This document shows, one piece after another, positions 43,786 to 53,035 of a stretch of DNA of 64,000 nucleotides (position 1 is the first letter of the stretch; each line of letters opens with the position of its first letter). Position numbers and translations under genes: made by a program. The DNA is taken from NCBI RefSeq assembly GCF_027111275.1, contig NZ_CP114286.1:1550001-1614000 (forward strand), given 5' to 3'. This DNA is from Flavobacterium luteolum (lineage in GTDB: Bacteria; Bacteroidota; Bacteroidia; Flavobacteriales; Flavobacteriaceae). Below the pieces are notes generated by a model. That model ran no database searches, was not told the DNA's origin, and worked only from the letters and a program-made list of their open reading frames with translations.

Positions 43786-44379
43786 TTATCTGTTCCAAAT
43801 TGGGCTTTCGATAATCATCGGAATTACAACTCCAATAATAAAAGCCGACATTACAAGTGCCCAATCACGTTTTGAAAAACGGAAAACGGTCTGCACTATA
43901 TATGAAATTACCAGAACCACAAAAACTACTACTAGCTGAGCAGCTTCTATTCCTAAGGCAAACTCTCCCAAAGGTAACAATTTTGAGGTCGCAGAACCTC
44001 CTAATATTGTTTTGAAATAATTAGAAAAACCTAATCCATGAATAATTCCAAAGAATAAAGTTATGAAAAATACCAGATTTACGCCATCATTTTTTGAGGT
44101 CTTTCCAGCCGTAAATAAATGATAAAGAGCTGTTACCAGAATTGTAATCGGAATCAGGAATTCTACAACATCTACTTTTATGGCAATGATGCCGTAAACA
44201 GAAAGAATTAAAGCCAAAGTATGACCAATTGTAAAAAGAGAAACCAATAAAAAAATTCTTTTCCAGTCTTTAAAAAGATACGGAACGGTTAAGGCGATTA
44301 AAAAAAGAACGTGATCGTAAGCATTGATATCTAAAACGTGTTTTAATCCTATTTGAAAATAAATCCAAAATTGTGACAT
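43786..44379 (-). CDS. HupE/UreJ-like membrane protein
   Basis: The 197-residue multi-pass protein (about six helices) resembles HupE/UreJ family permeases. Conserved elements are GLKHVLDINAYDHVLFLIALTVPYLF near the N-terminus and FFGIIHGLGFSNYF with its His. Classical members carry nickel or cobalt, but no urease or hydrogenase genes are nearby, so the cargo is uncertain. It is the first gene of the operon with dCMP deaminase and CTP protease. Confidence 0.85.
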   Translation of the reverse strand: MSQFWIYFQIGLKHVLDINAYDHVLFLIALTVPYLFKDWKRIFLLVSLFTIGHTLALILSVYGIIAIKVDVVEFLIPITILVTALYHLFTAGKTSKNDGVNLVFFITLFFGIIHGLGFSNYFKTILGGSATSKLLPLGEFALGIEAAQLVVVFVVLVISYIVQTVFRFSKRDWALVMSAFIIGVVIPMIIESPIWNR

Positions 44380-44518
44380 AGGTGTAATATAATTAAATAA
44401 TTAGGGGTTGTAAACTTACGATTAATTTTCAAACTTAAATATTGAAGCCATCAAATCCTTCAATAAAGAAAAGTTAAATTTTATGAGAATTTTAAAATCG
44501 ATAATTTAAAAATAAGGC

Positions 44519-44526
44519 TATATTTG
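44519..44526 (+). promoter_or_regulatory. -7 element for the TerB-like gene
   Basis: An exact TATATTTG lies 21 nt upstream of the ATG at 44548. No clean -33 TTG is seen. Confidence 0.5.
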
Positions 44527-44547
44527 TTTTACAAAAACTTTACAATT

Positions 44548-44979
44548 ATGTCATTTTCAGAATTATTTGATAGCGAATTCAAGCAAAGAAACAAAGGACA
44601 CTTTTCTGCTATCGTTCGTGTAGCATTGGCTGATGGAGTTGTATATCCAGAAGAAAAAGCCTTTTTAGACAAACTTGCTTCTCGTTTAGAAATTACAGAA
44701 TCGGAATACGAAGAAATTCTTAGCGATCCGTTAAAATATCCGATCAATCCACCTTATTCATATGTTCAACGTTTAGAGCGTTTATATGATTTGACAAGAA
44801 TGGTTCATGTTGATCATCATCTTGAAGACAAACAAGAAGTATTATTGAAAAAAATAAGTGTTGCGCTAGGATTCACACCAAGCAACGTAGATTATATCAT
44901 TGCAAAAGCATTGTCGTTAGTTGACAATAAAGTAGATGCAGATACTTTTATCTACGAAATGCAGCACATGCATAAATAG
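44548..44979 (+). CDS. TerB-like protein
   Basis: The frame opens at 44524, but MSFSELFDSEFKQ at 44548 is the natural start, giving 143 residues. The all-helical TerB/DjlA-N fold is suggested by HFSAIVRVALADGVVYPEEKAFLDKLA and a second related half near residues 85-120 (MVHVDHHLEDKQEVLLKKISV), with acidic residues that may bind metal. The protein acts in the cytoplasm. No tellurite-resistance cluster surrounds it, so the name does not imply that phenotype. Confidence 0.85.
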   Translation: MSFSELFDSEFKQRNKGHFSAIVRVALADGVVYPEEKAFLDKLASRLEITESEYEEILSDPLKYPINPPYSYVQRLERLYDLTRMVHVDHHLEDKQEVLLKKISVALGFTPSNVDYIIAKALSLVDNKVDADTFIYEMQHMHK

Positions 44980-45044
44980 TATTCAGTAATCAGTTTTTAG
45001 TGTTCAGTTTTTATACTGAAACTTGACTGCAAACGAAAATTAAA

Positions 45045-45083
45045 AACACAAAACCCGATATTGATTTTATCGGGTTTTGTGTT
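45045..45083. terminator. Bidirectional terminator between convergent genes
   Basis: A perfect 16-bp stem AACACAAAACCCGATA (45045-45060) pairs with 45068-45083. It serves the TerB-like gene and the convergent lipoprotein gene. Confidence 0.85.
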
Positions 45084-45092
45084 TTAAATCCT

Positions 45093-45509
45093 TTATTTTG
45101 ACTGCGTGATATTTATATTATCAAAATAGTTTCCTGACTGTAATCCTATATTAAGAACTCTTTCTGCACCTGTTGTATTTTTACTCATGGTAACAATCAA
45201 GATGTTTCCATTTTTCCTTTCTACCTCAAAAACATCATTTTTAAAGATAAAATTTTCAGCAGACAAATTTACAGTTCCTTTGTCAATTCTTGCTTTGTCT
45301 AATGCAAAACCATTTACCCACCATCCTTTATACTCTGTAGTAATCGTAATTTTGTTGGCTTCTGCGGTAAAAGAAGCTTCCTTTTTAGAAAGTTTAATCA
45401 CATCTCCAGAAGCGCCCGTTGGCAGATCTTTAACCTCATCATTACTGCAGGAAACAAACAAAACTGAAAACATTCCAAATAGAAGCACTAATAGTTTTTT
45501 CTTCATCAT
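45093..45509 (-). CDS. Lipoprotein with BACON-like domain
   Basis: The 138-residue product has a lipoprotein signal (LLVLLFGMFSVLFVSCSND). The mature domain looks like a BACON/Ig-like beta sandwich: ASFTAEANKITITTEYKGWWV, then MSKNTTGAERVLNIGLQSGNYFDNINITQ. Such domains occur in Bacteroidota surface proteins. The protein is probably exposed on the outer membrane; ligand unknown. Confidence 0.8.
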   Translation of the reverse strand: MMKKKLLVLLFGMFSVLFVSCSNDEVKDLPTGASGDVIKLSKKEASFTAEANKITITTEYKGWWVNGFALDKARIDKGTVNLSAENFIFKNDVFEVERKNGNILIVTMSKNTTGAERVLNIGLQSGNYFDNINITQSK

Positions 45510-45647
45510 AATTTACTTTTTAGGTTTGATTAGTTTTAAGGCATTTACAAAAAATTAATCCATAATTTCTCATAAACACTAGGTTCTTTATATAGATTGA
45601 TAAAACTAAAAATAGTTGCGTGTGCTTTTTAATTTATCCTTAAAGCA

Positions 45648-45680
45648 AAACCCGACAGGTTTTAAAAACCTGTCGGGTTT
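45648..45680 (-). terminator. Terminator of the 45737 lipoprotein gene
   Basis: A perfect 15-bp stem AAACCCGACAGGTTT (45648-45662) pairs with 45666-45680. Its core matches the terminator of queA at 12036. Confidence 0.85.
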
Positions 45681-45736
45681 GCATGTAAACTGTAATTAAG
45701 AACAGAACACTTAATTAGTCTTGTGTTTTCTTCATT

Positions 45737-46240
45737 TTAATGTTTATAACCACTTATGTTCTTAATTTCTTTTAAGCTCATACCATAATTTTTGTCCACA
45801 TTTAGATCCCAAACATCAGGTTTAGAGTAAGTGCTTTTATCAAATAAATCTGCACCTTTAACAAATTGTATTGAACCCGTAATTTCTTTAATCATGCCAG
45901 TTTTTACTTTTAAATAATCATAAAGCATATTATTGGATTCACTGACTTTTTCAACAACAATTAAAAAACTCATTTCATTTGCATTTGTTCCCTGTAAGGC
46001 TGCGTTTCTAACATAACCAGAGTTCAAATATTTTACTTTACCCGTAAATTCAACATCATAAGTATGTCCAAAAGATGTATTTTCTACACCATGAACTATA
46101 TTAAAATCTACCAATTCGACATTATCAAAAGATTCTTGAGCTATTTTAGTTTTAATTATATTCTGAATTGCAGCATCTTTTGGCAAATCATTACAGGATA
46201 TAAAAAGCACCAAGAAGCTAAATAATAATGTTTTTTTCAT
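45737..46240 (-). CDS. Lipoprotein of unknown function
   Basis: A 167-residue product with lipoprotein signal (LLFSFLVLFISCNDLPKD). The mature part is mixed alpha/beta with no motif I recognise. It sits 32 nt downstream of fbp on the same strand and may share its transcript. A strong terminator follows. Confidence 0.65.
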   Translation of the reverse strand: MKKTLLFSFLVLFISCNDLPKDAAIQNIIKTKIAQESFDNVELVDFNIVHGVENTSFGHTYDVEFTGKVKYLNSGYVRNAALQGTNANEMSFLIVVEKVSESNNMLYDYLKVKTGMIKEITGSIQFVKGADLFDKSTYSKPDVWDLNVDKNYGMSLKEIKNISGYKH

Positions 46241-46272
46241 AGAGTATTTATTTTTCGTTTTTGCAATTATAG

Positions 46273-47280
46273 TTAATTCGCTTCAGCCATAAATTCTTCA
46301 GCTTTTTCTACCATATTATAGCTTCCGCAGAAGAAAGGCACTCTTTCGTGCAATTCGGTTGGCTGAATTTCTAGAATTCTTCCGAAACCATCTGTTGCTT
46401 TTCCTCCCGCCTGTTCTGCCAAAAATGCCATCGGATTACATTCATACAACAAACGTAGTTTTCCTTTTGGCGCTTTTGAACTTGTTGGATAAATATAAAC
46501 ACCGCCTTTAATCATATTTCGATGAAAATCGGCTACCAAACTTCCAATGTATCTAGAAGTATAAGGTCTGTCTCCTTCTTCTCGCTGGCAGTATTTAATG
46601 TAATTTTTTACTCCCTGCGGAAAATGAACATAATTCCCTTCGTTAACCGAATAAATATTTCCGTTTTCTGGAAATTTCATGTTTGGATGCGAAAGATAAA
46701 AAGTACCTATCGCTGGATTTAACGTAAATCCATTTACTCCATGTCCTGTAGTGTAAACCAGCATGGTCGAAGTTCCATAAATTACATAGCCTGCTGCAAC
46801 TTGATTGATTCCCGGTTGTAAAAAATCCTCGCTAGTTACCGGAGTTCCTATTGGAGTTACTCTTCTGAAAACAGAAAAAATAGTTCCCACAGAAACATTT
46901 ACATCAATGTTTGAAGATCCGTCAAGCGGATCCATTAAGATCACGTACTTATTATTATGACTGTTGTCGCTCCCCTGAACAGTAATAAAATCGTCGTTTT
47001 CTTCAGAAGCAATACCACAGACAATCTCACGGTTTATTAACGTCTGGATAAATACTTCGTTTGCATAGACATCTAATTTTTGCTGGTCTTCTCCTTGGAC
47101 ATTCTGCGCGCCTACAGCGCCCACAATATCTACTAAACCCGCTTGGTTTACTTTATGATTGACCACTTTTGCTGCCAATCTAATAGAGTTGATAATTCGC
47201 GAGAGTTCTCCCGACGAATACTGAAATGCTTTTTGGTTCTCAATAATAAACTCTCCCAGTGTTTTATTGCGTTCTTCCAT
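46273..47280 (-). CDS. fbp: Fructose-1,6-bisphosphatase class I
   Basis: The 335-residue gluconeogenic enzyme removes the 1-phosphate of fructose-1,6-bisphosphate. Metal and catalytic motifs are clear: [45 protein letters not shown] and [22 protein letters not shown] near-consensus -7 (GATATTTG, plus 47313-47320) lies just upstream. It is divergent from the GNAT gene. Confidence 0.97.
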   Translation of the reverse strand: MEERNKTLGEFIIENQKAFQYSSGELSRIINSIRLAAKVVNHKVNQAGLVDIVGAVGAQNVQGEDQQKLDVYANEVFIQTLINREIVCGIASEENDDFITVQGSDNSHNNKYVILMDPLDGSSNIDVNVSVGTIFSVFRRVTPIGTPVTSEDFLQPGINQVAAGYVIYGTSTMLVYTTGHGVNGFTLNPAIGTFYLSHPNMKFPENGNIYSVNEGNYVHFPQGVKNYIKYCQREEGDRPYTSRYIGSLVADFHRNMIKGGVYIYPTSSKAPKGKLRLLYECNPMAFLAEQAGGKATDGFGRILEIQPTELHERVPFFCGSYNMVEKAEEFMAEAN

Positions 47281-47352
47281 TTCTAAATCGTTATAGTTTT
47301 ATTTTTAAGTCACAAATATCGCTTATTTTGTGAGAATGATTTAAAAATTATG

Positions 47353-47380
47353 TTGTTAGTTTGCTACTATTGTATATTTG
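47353..47380 (+). promoter_or_regulatory. Promoter of the GNAT gene
   Basis: TTG (47353-47355), 17-nt spacer and exact TATATTTG (47373-47380). It lies about 70 nt upstream of the ATG. Confidence 0.65.
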
Positions 47381-47451
47381 CTAATAATCTGCAAAAAGCA
47401 CTAGCTAAAACGAAGCTTTTTTAGATATTAAATAGTTAAAAATAGGAATAT

Positions 47452-47940
47452 ATGAATATTAGAAAAGGAAATCCTGAAGATATGAAATCGGTGTTAGGGC
47501 TTATTCAGGAGCTGGCTATATTCGAAAAAGAACCCGATGCGGTTGTCATTACAGAAGATGATTTGATACGTGACGGTTTTGGTGAAAAACCATTATTTAA
47601 TGTTTTTGTAGCGGAGATTGAAAACGAGGAAAAACAGAAAGAAATTGTCGGAATAGCATTATATTACTATCGCTATTCTACTTGGAAAGGAAAGACAATT
47701 CATCTTGAAGATTTGATTGTAAAAGAAAAGATGCGTGGGACAGGTTTAGGTTCTGCCCTTTATGCTGAAATCATGAAACAAGGAAAAAGAGATAATGTTA
47801 GAAGAGTTGAATGGAATGTTTTAGCCTGGAATACACCGGCAGTTAATTTTTACAAGAATTCTGGCGCAAGAATTCTAGAAGACTGGCAAGTTGTGCAAAT
47901 GGATGAGGCAGGCGTTAATTCATTCTTAGAAAAATTATAA
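47452..47940 (+). CDS. GNAT family N-acetyltransferase
   Basis: The 162-residue protein uses acetyl-CoA; the pyrophosphate-binding loop is MRGTGLGSALYAEI and the fold ends NFYKNSGARILEDWQVVQM. Overall pattern (IRKGNPEDMKSVLGLIQELAIFEKEPDAVV) resembles diamine/thialysine acetyltransferases (SSAT-like), so an amine substrate is plausible but unproven. It lies upstream of aspartate kinase with 154 nt between. Confidence 0.93.
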   Translation: MNIRKGNPEDMKSVLGLIQELAIFEKEPDAVVITEDDLIRDGFGEKPLFNVFVAEIENEEKQKEIVGIALYYYRYSTWKGKTIHLEDLIVKEKMRGTGLGSALYAEIMKQGKRDNVRRVEWNVLAWNTPAVNFYKNSGARILEDWQVVQMDEAGVNSFLEKL

Positions 47941-48000
47941 AAAAATATTTAGCCACAGATTATAAGGATTAAATTGATTTTAAAATCTGTGTAAATCATT

Positions 48001-48022
48001 TTATCCCGATAGCTATCGGGAG
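48001..48022. repeat. CCCGATAGCTATCGGG palindrome
   Basis: This is a third copy of the palindrome present in both arms of the element at 10083-10353. It is followed by AGTGGCAAAAA, as near the other copy. Confidence 0.85.
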
Positions 48023-48094
48023 TGGCAAAAAAAATAAATACTAGGTTTCTGTTTGAGTCTGAAATCTAAAATCTAAAAATCTATTAATTAAAAA

Positions 48095-49354
48095 ATGAGA
48101 GTATTTAAATTTGGAGGAGCATCGGTAAAAGATGCAGATGGAATTAAAAACGTATACGACGTTTTACAAAAAGTAGGTTACGAAGACGTAATTCTTGTAG
48201 TTTCGGCTATGGGAAAAACAACAAATGCTCTTGAAGTTGTAATCAAGAATTACTTTGAAAAATCGACAGAACTAAATGCTTCTGTACAAGAAATTAAAAA
48301 ATACCACAATCAGATCTTATTGGATTTGTTTGAAGATGAAAATCATGAAGTTTTCACAGCTGTAAATGCACAGTTTGACGAATTAGAATACTTTTTAGCT
48401 CATAATAAATCTCCAAATTACAACTTTGTTTACGATCAAGTGGTAAGTTTTGGTGAATTGATTTCGACTAATATCTTAAGCCATTATATGAATTTCAGAG
48501 GAATTCAGACGCAATGGCTTGACGTTCGTAATTTCATTAAAACCAATGCCAACTACAGAGATGCAGAAGTTGATTGGGAAACTACACAGCAAAACATTAG
48601 TAAAAATGTTCCAAGAAAACAGCTAAATATTACACAAGGATTTTTAGGTGCTGACGAAAACAATTTCACCACAACTTTGGGCCGTGAAGGTTCTGATTAT
48701 ACTGCTGGAATTTTTGCTTACTGCTTGAATGCAGAAAGTGTAACGATATGGAAAGACGTTCCTGGAGTTATGAATGCCGATCCGCGTTATTTTGAAAATG
48801 CAAGTCTTTTAAACCAGATTTCATATCGTGAAGCTATCGAGTTGGCGTTTTACGGAGCAACGGTAATTCACCCAAAAACATTACAGCCATTACAGAAAAA
48901 AGAAATTCCGTTATATGTAAAATCGTTTATCAACCCGTTATTAAAAGGAACTTGCGTTTCTAAAGGAGTTGATTTAGAACCGCAATATCCATGTTTTATC
49001 GTAAAAAGAGAACAACTTTTAATTTCGCTTTCATCAATTGATTTCTCTTTTATTATGGAAGAAAACATTAGTGAGATTTTCGGTTTATTCCACGAATTTA
49101 AAATCAAAGTAAACTTGATTCAAAACTCTGCAATTAGTTTCTCTGTTTGTGTGGAAGATAAATTTGGAAATTTCCCAGAATTGAATGCGATTCTTTCTAA
49201 AAAATTCAAAGTAGAATACAGCGAAAATGTAACCTTATATACAATCCGTCACTTTACAGAAGAGGCAGCGCAGACTGTTGAAGCTAACAAAGAAGTTTTA
49301 TTGAAACAAGTTAGCCGCGAAACTATGCAGATTGTAACTAAAGAATTAATCTAA
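48095..49354 (+). CDS. Aspartate kinase
   Basis: The 419-residue enzyme phosphorylates aspartate, the first step to Lys, Thr, Met and DAP. The kinase domain has KFGGASVKDADGI, VVSAMGKTTNAL, TTLGREGSDYTAG and DVPGVMNADPR. A C-terminal regulatory part (from about residue 300) resembles tandem ACT segments. It is monofunctional, with no homoserine dehydrogenase fused. A terminator follows at 49397. Confidence 0.95.
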   Translation: MRVFKFGGASVKDADGIKNVYDVLQKVGYEDVILVVSAMGKTTNALEVVIKNYFEKSTELNASVQEIKKYHNQILLDLFEDENHEVFTAVNAQFDELEYFLAHNKSPNYNFVYDQVVSFGELISTNILSHYMNFRGIQTQWLDVRNFIKTNANYRDAEVDWETTQQNISKNVPRKQLNITQGFLGADENNFTTTLGREGSDYTAGIFAYCLNAESVTIWKDVPGVMNADPRYFENASLLNQISYREAIELAFYGATVIHPKTLQPLQKKEIPLYVKSFINPLLKGTCVSKGVDLEPQYPCFIVKREQLLISLSSIDFSFIMEENISEIFGLFHEFKIKVNLIQNSAISFSVCVEDKFGNFPELNAILSKKFKVEYSENVTLYTIRHFTEEAAQTVEANKEVLLKQVSRETMQIVTKELI

Positions 49355-49396
49355 TATTGCTTTATAAAAGGTAATTATTTAATTCAAAGATTATTG

Positions 49397-49428
49397 AAAA
49401 GGCTTCACTTAATTGTGGAGCCTTTTTT
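49397..49428 (+). terminator. Terminator of aspartate kinase
   Basis: AAAAGGCTTCAC (49397-49408) pairs with GTGGAGCCTTTT (49415-49426) with one G-T pair, then T-rich. Confidence 0.8.
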
Positions 49429-49552
49429 AGTTTTTGCCTTCATTCAAATGCCTGATAATAGTCTTTAAATCTTCAATTTGAAACTTATATTGTTTTATTA
49501 TTATTCCATAAACATTAAACATTGTAATTTCTATTTGCCTATATATATTCAT
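49427..49552 (-). CDS. Possible 41-residue ORF downstream of XRE regulator
   Basis: An ATG-to-TAA frame of 42 codons (beginning MNIYRQIEIT and ending IIRHLNEGKN) directly downstream of the XRE gene. Composition is protein-like and ends in a helical segment. It could be a small partner protein or chance; no homology is recognised. Low confidence. Confidence 0.25.
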   Translation of the reverse strand: MNIYRQIEITMFNVYGIIIKQYKFQIEDLKTIIRHLNEGKN

Positions 49553-49571
49553 CAGGCTTTCATAAATACAA

Positions 49572-49781
49572 TCATGTAATTCCTTTTTTAACTAATTTTT
49601 CTGGAGTAATTTCGAACATTTGGCAAATTTTATTAAAATGAATAGCCCAAGAAGTACTTTCTCCACGTTCCATTCTGGCATAAGCCGATTGGGAAATTTG
49701 CAAATGATCTGCGGTCTCTTCTTGTGACATATTTTTTGATTTTCTCAAAACTTTTAGATTATCTCCTACAATTTTATTCAT
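49572..49781 (-). CDS. XRE family helix-turn-helix regulator
   Basis: The start at 49781 (MNKIVGDNLKVLRKSKNMSQEE) is preferred, giving 69 residues. The HTH is canonical: NLKVLRKSKNMSQEETADHL then QISQSAYARMERGES. The rest of the protein is a short helical tail. The usual role is DNA binding for a small regulon or toxin-antitoxin control; no clear toxin gene is adjacent. Confidence 0.9.
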   Translation of the reverse strand: MNKIVGDNLKVLRKSKNMSQEETADHLQISQSAYARMERGESTSWAIHFNKICQMFEITPEKLVKKGIT

Positions 49782-50007
49782 AATTAACAATTTAAAAAAC
49801 GAATATAAATATAAGAAATATTTTACAATTATTCAATTTTAGACTTAATAAAAAATCAAAGTTTGCAAAATGATTTAAAGGGTTCATATACAACAAATAA
49901 TTTTACAGAAATGATACAAAGCGAAAGATATTAACAGAAAATTATTACATTTATCAAAAATATAGAACCTGTTAGCTATAGAATAATTTTAAAACCCAAT
50001 ATATGTT

Positions 50008-50169
50008 ATGTATAAAAGTGTAAAAATCATGACGTGGGTTGTTGTAGCTATTATGATGCTTAATGCCAACCAACATTTTCTTTCAGACAAAATGTTTGCC
50101 ACTATAATGCTTTTATTATTAGTTGCTTTCATCATAAATATAATTGGTTTGAGTTTCAAAAAAGACTAA
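50008..50169 (+). CDS. Small membrane protein, 53 residues
   Basis: ATG at 50008, TAA at 50167. Two hydrophobic stretches (TWVVVAIMMLNA and MFATIMLLLLVAFIINIIGL) flank a short polar loop (NQHFLSDK), ending SFKKD. It begins a run of three short same-strand ORFs spaced 43 and 27 nt apart. Family not recognised. Confidence 0.55.
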   Translation: MYKSVKIMTWVVVAIMMLNANQHFLSDKMFATIMLLLLVAFIINIIGLSFKKD

Positions 50170-50212
50170 CTCAAAAAACAAAGAGAATAGTAATAATCTA
50201 AAAAAACTTAAA

Positions 50213-50410
50213 ATGACCAAAAAGAATTTTTTACTTGTTTTTATTGTTCTTGGTTTATTATACATCGGTATCTCTTTAAGTCCGTTGCTTACAAAGGATA
50301 TTAAAGACATTTCTCATTCCGATTTTAGATTGGTAATTGGTCCTTTTCTATCTACAGTTGGAATCCTTATTACTTATACACAGTTAAAAAAAGGAAAAAC
50401 CAACAAGTAA
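50213..50410 (+). CDS. Small two-helix membrane protein
   Basis: A 65-residue product with two hydrophobic helices (FLLVFIVLGLLYIGISL and LVIGPFLSTVGILITY) and a lysine-rich end. It lies in the small-protein run before the DUF5808 gene. Family not recognised. Confidence 0.65.
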   Translation: MTKKNFLLVFIVLGLLYIGISLSPLLTKDIKDISHSDFRLVIGPFLSTVGILITYTQLKKGKTNK

Positions 50411-50437
50411 TAACAATCACTCTACTATTTCTTGATT

Positions 50438-50662
50438 ATGGAAACTCAAAAACCATCCGAGGAAGAAAAAAACAATTGGCATAATGATCCTGATAATTGG
50501 GTTTGGGGAATATTTTATTATAACCCAAAAGACAAAAGAATGTTTCCTCCAAAGAAAATTAAAGAATTAGGCTGGACGATTAATTTTGCCAATCCCAATT
50601 CGGTTTTTCTTTGTGTTGTACTTATTCTAGTTTTGATGATTATATCTGAAAGTGTCAAATAA
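50438..50662 (+). CDS. DUF5808-like membrane protein
   Basis: The start at 50438 (METQKPSEEEKNNWH) gives 74 residues. The conserved NDPDNWVWGIFYYNPKDKRM block is followed by a GWTINFANPNS linker and a single C-terminal helix. A paralogue with the same block is at 54187, on the other side of the receptor/AraC pair. The stop codon lies 1 nt from the convergent receptor stop codon. Function unknown. Confidence 0.85.
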   Translation: METQKPSEEEKNNWHNDPDNWVWGIFYYNPKDKRMFPPKKIKELGWTINFANPNSVFLCVVLILVLMIISESVK

Positions 50663-50663
50663 T

Positions 50664-52919
50664 TTACCTCGCCCTACTATTCTCCGACTGCTCAACCTCT
50701 GACTTTTTATAAGTCGTCTTTTTTGAATCTCCAAAACTGTATGTTGCAATCAATTTAAAATAATTGCTGGTATAGGTTCGGTGGTAATAAATTTGCGTTT
50801 GTCCGACATTGTAATCACCAGAAACCATAAACTGATGAAAGATGTCGTTTGCTGTAAAATTGAGTTTTAGCGCATCTTTGAAAAAGTTTTTCTCTATTCC
50901 TAAAGTTACGGTCGAACGGCAATTTTCGCTTCCCAATCCATAACTTCTATCGCTTAAATACCAAGCCAAAACTTGCAATTTAAAAAGTTTAGGAATCGTA
51001 AATGTATTATTAGTATATAAATAAATCTGAGGTTTTACAGGACTAAACGCAAATGCATAATAATTGTCTACCGATTTCTGCCAGGTAATGCTTGCTGTAT
51101 TAACAGAATTCCACCATTTAATATTGAAAGCTCTAGAAAGTGAGGCAAAAAAAGTATGTCCTTTTTCGAGATTCAATGCCCTTAAAATATAGCTATTTGG
51201 CGTGTCTCCGCGTAAAGCGGCTGCCGAAATGGGATCAATTTTATAAGTATAGCCAACTTTAAAATCGAACTTTTTGTACATCGCACCTATTTCAAAAGCA
51301 TGTGTTTTTTCTGGAAGCAGATTTGGATTTCCTTCAATTGTAGTAAACGGATCCTGATAAATCACATACGGATTTAGAGCCTGATATCTAGGTCTTGTAA
51401 TTCTGGAAACATACGAGAAATGCCCTTTCCAATCTTCTGAAAGATTAAAATTTAAAAGTGCGTTTGGAAAAAAATTGCTGTACGATTTATCAAATTTCTG
51501 AGTTCCGTTGGCATTTGTAAATAAATCGTAACTCGTTTTTTCCGCTCGTACGCCAAGAGAAAAATTGACTTTTTCATTCAATGTTCCGATATAATTAAAG
51601 TACGCAGCGGCAATTTTTTCGTTGTATTCAAAATCACTCGAAAGTTCGTTATCCAACTCAAAATTTACATCATCATCAGAAGTTAAGAAATCGGTTCCCG
51701 AGTTTATTGTGGAGTAGCTAAACTTCGCTCCTATTTCTAGTTTTGTTTTTTCATCTATTTTCTTCGCATAATCGGCTTGAACTGCAATTATATTAATTCG
51801 GCTACCCACATTATTCTTTAAATATCTTTCGGCATCTATTTCCTCAATCTCGCTGTTTTCGTCAATAAAATCTCTTATCGTCTGATTGTAATTCGAAAAT
51901 TGTGATCCAATAAATAGTGTCGAACCTTTAGCCGTTGTCCAATTATAATTCAAATTAATAAACTGATTTAACAAAACATCATTTCGGTCAACATCAGTGG
52001 CATAAAAACTTTTTCCTGAATTATTAGTAATCGAATTTCTGCTTTCTGTAATTCCGCCCAAATCATTCACATTACCGCTATAAGCCAATGAAATATAATT
52101 ATTTGGAGAAAAACTATATTGAATTCCAAATCCGAAATTTGAATAATTGTTAAATCTCCTTTTCCAATCGGTTGTCAATTCCGATTTCATATAATCATCA
52201 GGATTTGGGCGTGTTCGGGTTGTATACAGCAGCTCGCGGTTTCTTCCTAATTGCAATCCGTAATTGGTAACAAACGAGAATTTTCCTTTAGAATAACTAA
52301 AATCAAAAAGCGTGTTATAACTCGTTCCGCCAAATTTAGAAACGGTTACATGCTGATTAACAGTTCCCATTACACCGCTTTCACTTTTTTTTTTGGTTAT
52401 GATATTGATGACCGCTTTTCCTTCGGCATCGTATCTCGCAGAAGGATTAGAAATGACTTCGATCTTCTGAATTTGCGAAACGGGAATAGCGGCAAAACGT
52501 TCATAATTAATTAGAACTCCGTTGAGATAAATAATGGCTTCACCTTTTCCAATAACACTTATTTCACCGTCGGCAACCACAACATTTGGCACTCTTCCCA
52601 ACAATTCGTTTACCGAACTGCTGGTTGCCAGAACAGTTCCGTTTACATTGACATCAATATTTCCGTTGGCTCCATATTTTAATAATGAAGGTTGGCTTTT
52701 TACAACCACTTCATCTAACTCATTTTGCTCTTTCTCTTTTTCATTTTCTTTCTCTTTAATGATTAGAGTATCTTGAGCAGACTTAAATAACTTTCCGAAG
52801 AGCACATCATCACTATAATGACTTTTATCTGTAACTTTTTTTATACGTTGCGCTTTTATTTCTATTGATGAAAAAATTAGAAAAAAGACATAAACGATGA
52901 CCAATTTTTGAAATCTCAT
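50664..52919 (-). CDS. TonB-dependent receptor-type outer membrane beta-barrel protein
   Basis: The start at 52919 (MRFQKLVIVYVFFLIFSSIEIKA) gives 751 residues. After the signal peptide, the plug domain is recognisable (NELDEVVVKSQPSLLKYGANG, LLGRVPNVVVADGEISVIGKGEAIIYLNG, VEVISNPSARYDAEGKAVINIITKK). The remaining about 530 residues are beta-barrel strands (OMP_b-brl_3 type). The usual N-terminal carboxypeptidase-like regulatory domain is missing or very short. It probably imports or senses a small ligand. It lies downstream of the AraC regulator gene on the same strand. Confidence 0.9.
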   Translation of the reverse strand: MRFQKLVIVYVFFLIFSSIEIKAQRIKKVTDKSHYSDDVLFGKLFKSAQDTLIIKEKENEKEKEQNELDEVVVKSQPSLLKYGANGNIDVNVNGTVLATSSSVNELLGRVPNVVVADGEISVIGKGEAIIYLNGVLINYERFAAIPVSQIQKIEVISNPSARYDAEGKAVINIITKKKSESGVMGTVNQHVTVSKFGGTSYNTLFDFSYSKGKFSFVTNYGLQLGRNRELLYTTRTRPNPDDYMKSELTTDWKRRFNNYSNFGFGIQYSFSPNNYISLAYSGNVNDLGGITESRNSITNNSGKSFYATDVDRNDVLLNQFINLNYNWTTAKGSTLFIGSQFSNYNQTIRDFIDENSEIEEIDAERYLKNNVGSRINIIAVQADYAKKIDEKTKLEIGAKFSYSTINSGTDFLTSDDDVNFELDNELSSDFEYNEKIAAAYFNYIGTLNEKVNFSLGVRAEKTSYDLFTNANGTQKFDKSYSNFFPNALLNFNLSEDWKGHFSYVSRITRPRYQALNPYVIYQDPFTTIEGNPNLLPEKTHAFEIGAMYKKFDFKVGYTYKIDPISAAALRGDTPNSYILRALNLEKGHTFFASLSRAFNIKWWNSVNTASITWQKSVDNYYAFAFSPVKPQIYLYTNNTFTIPKLFKLQVLAWYLSDRSYGLGSENCRSTVTLGIEKNFFKDALKLNFTANDIFHQFMVSGDYNVGQTQIYYHRTYTSNYFKLIATYSFGDSKKTTYKKSEVEQSENSRAR

Positions 52920-53035
52920 AAACTTTAGCAATTAACAGTTTAACTTTTATTTGAAACAAAAGTCATCTGAAAATCAATAAATGAGATTCCAAAAAGCGAA
53001 ATCAGGAGTACGGATTTATAAATCAGTACTTCATT

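Noticed and set aside
44548..44979. Tellurite resistance operon
   Set aside because: Only a TerB-like fold is present; no terC, terD or terZ genes nearby.
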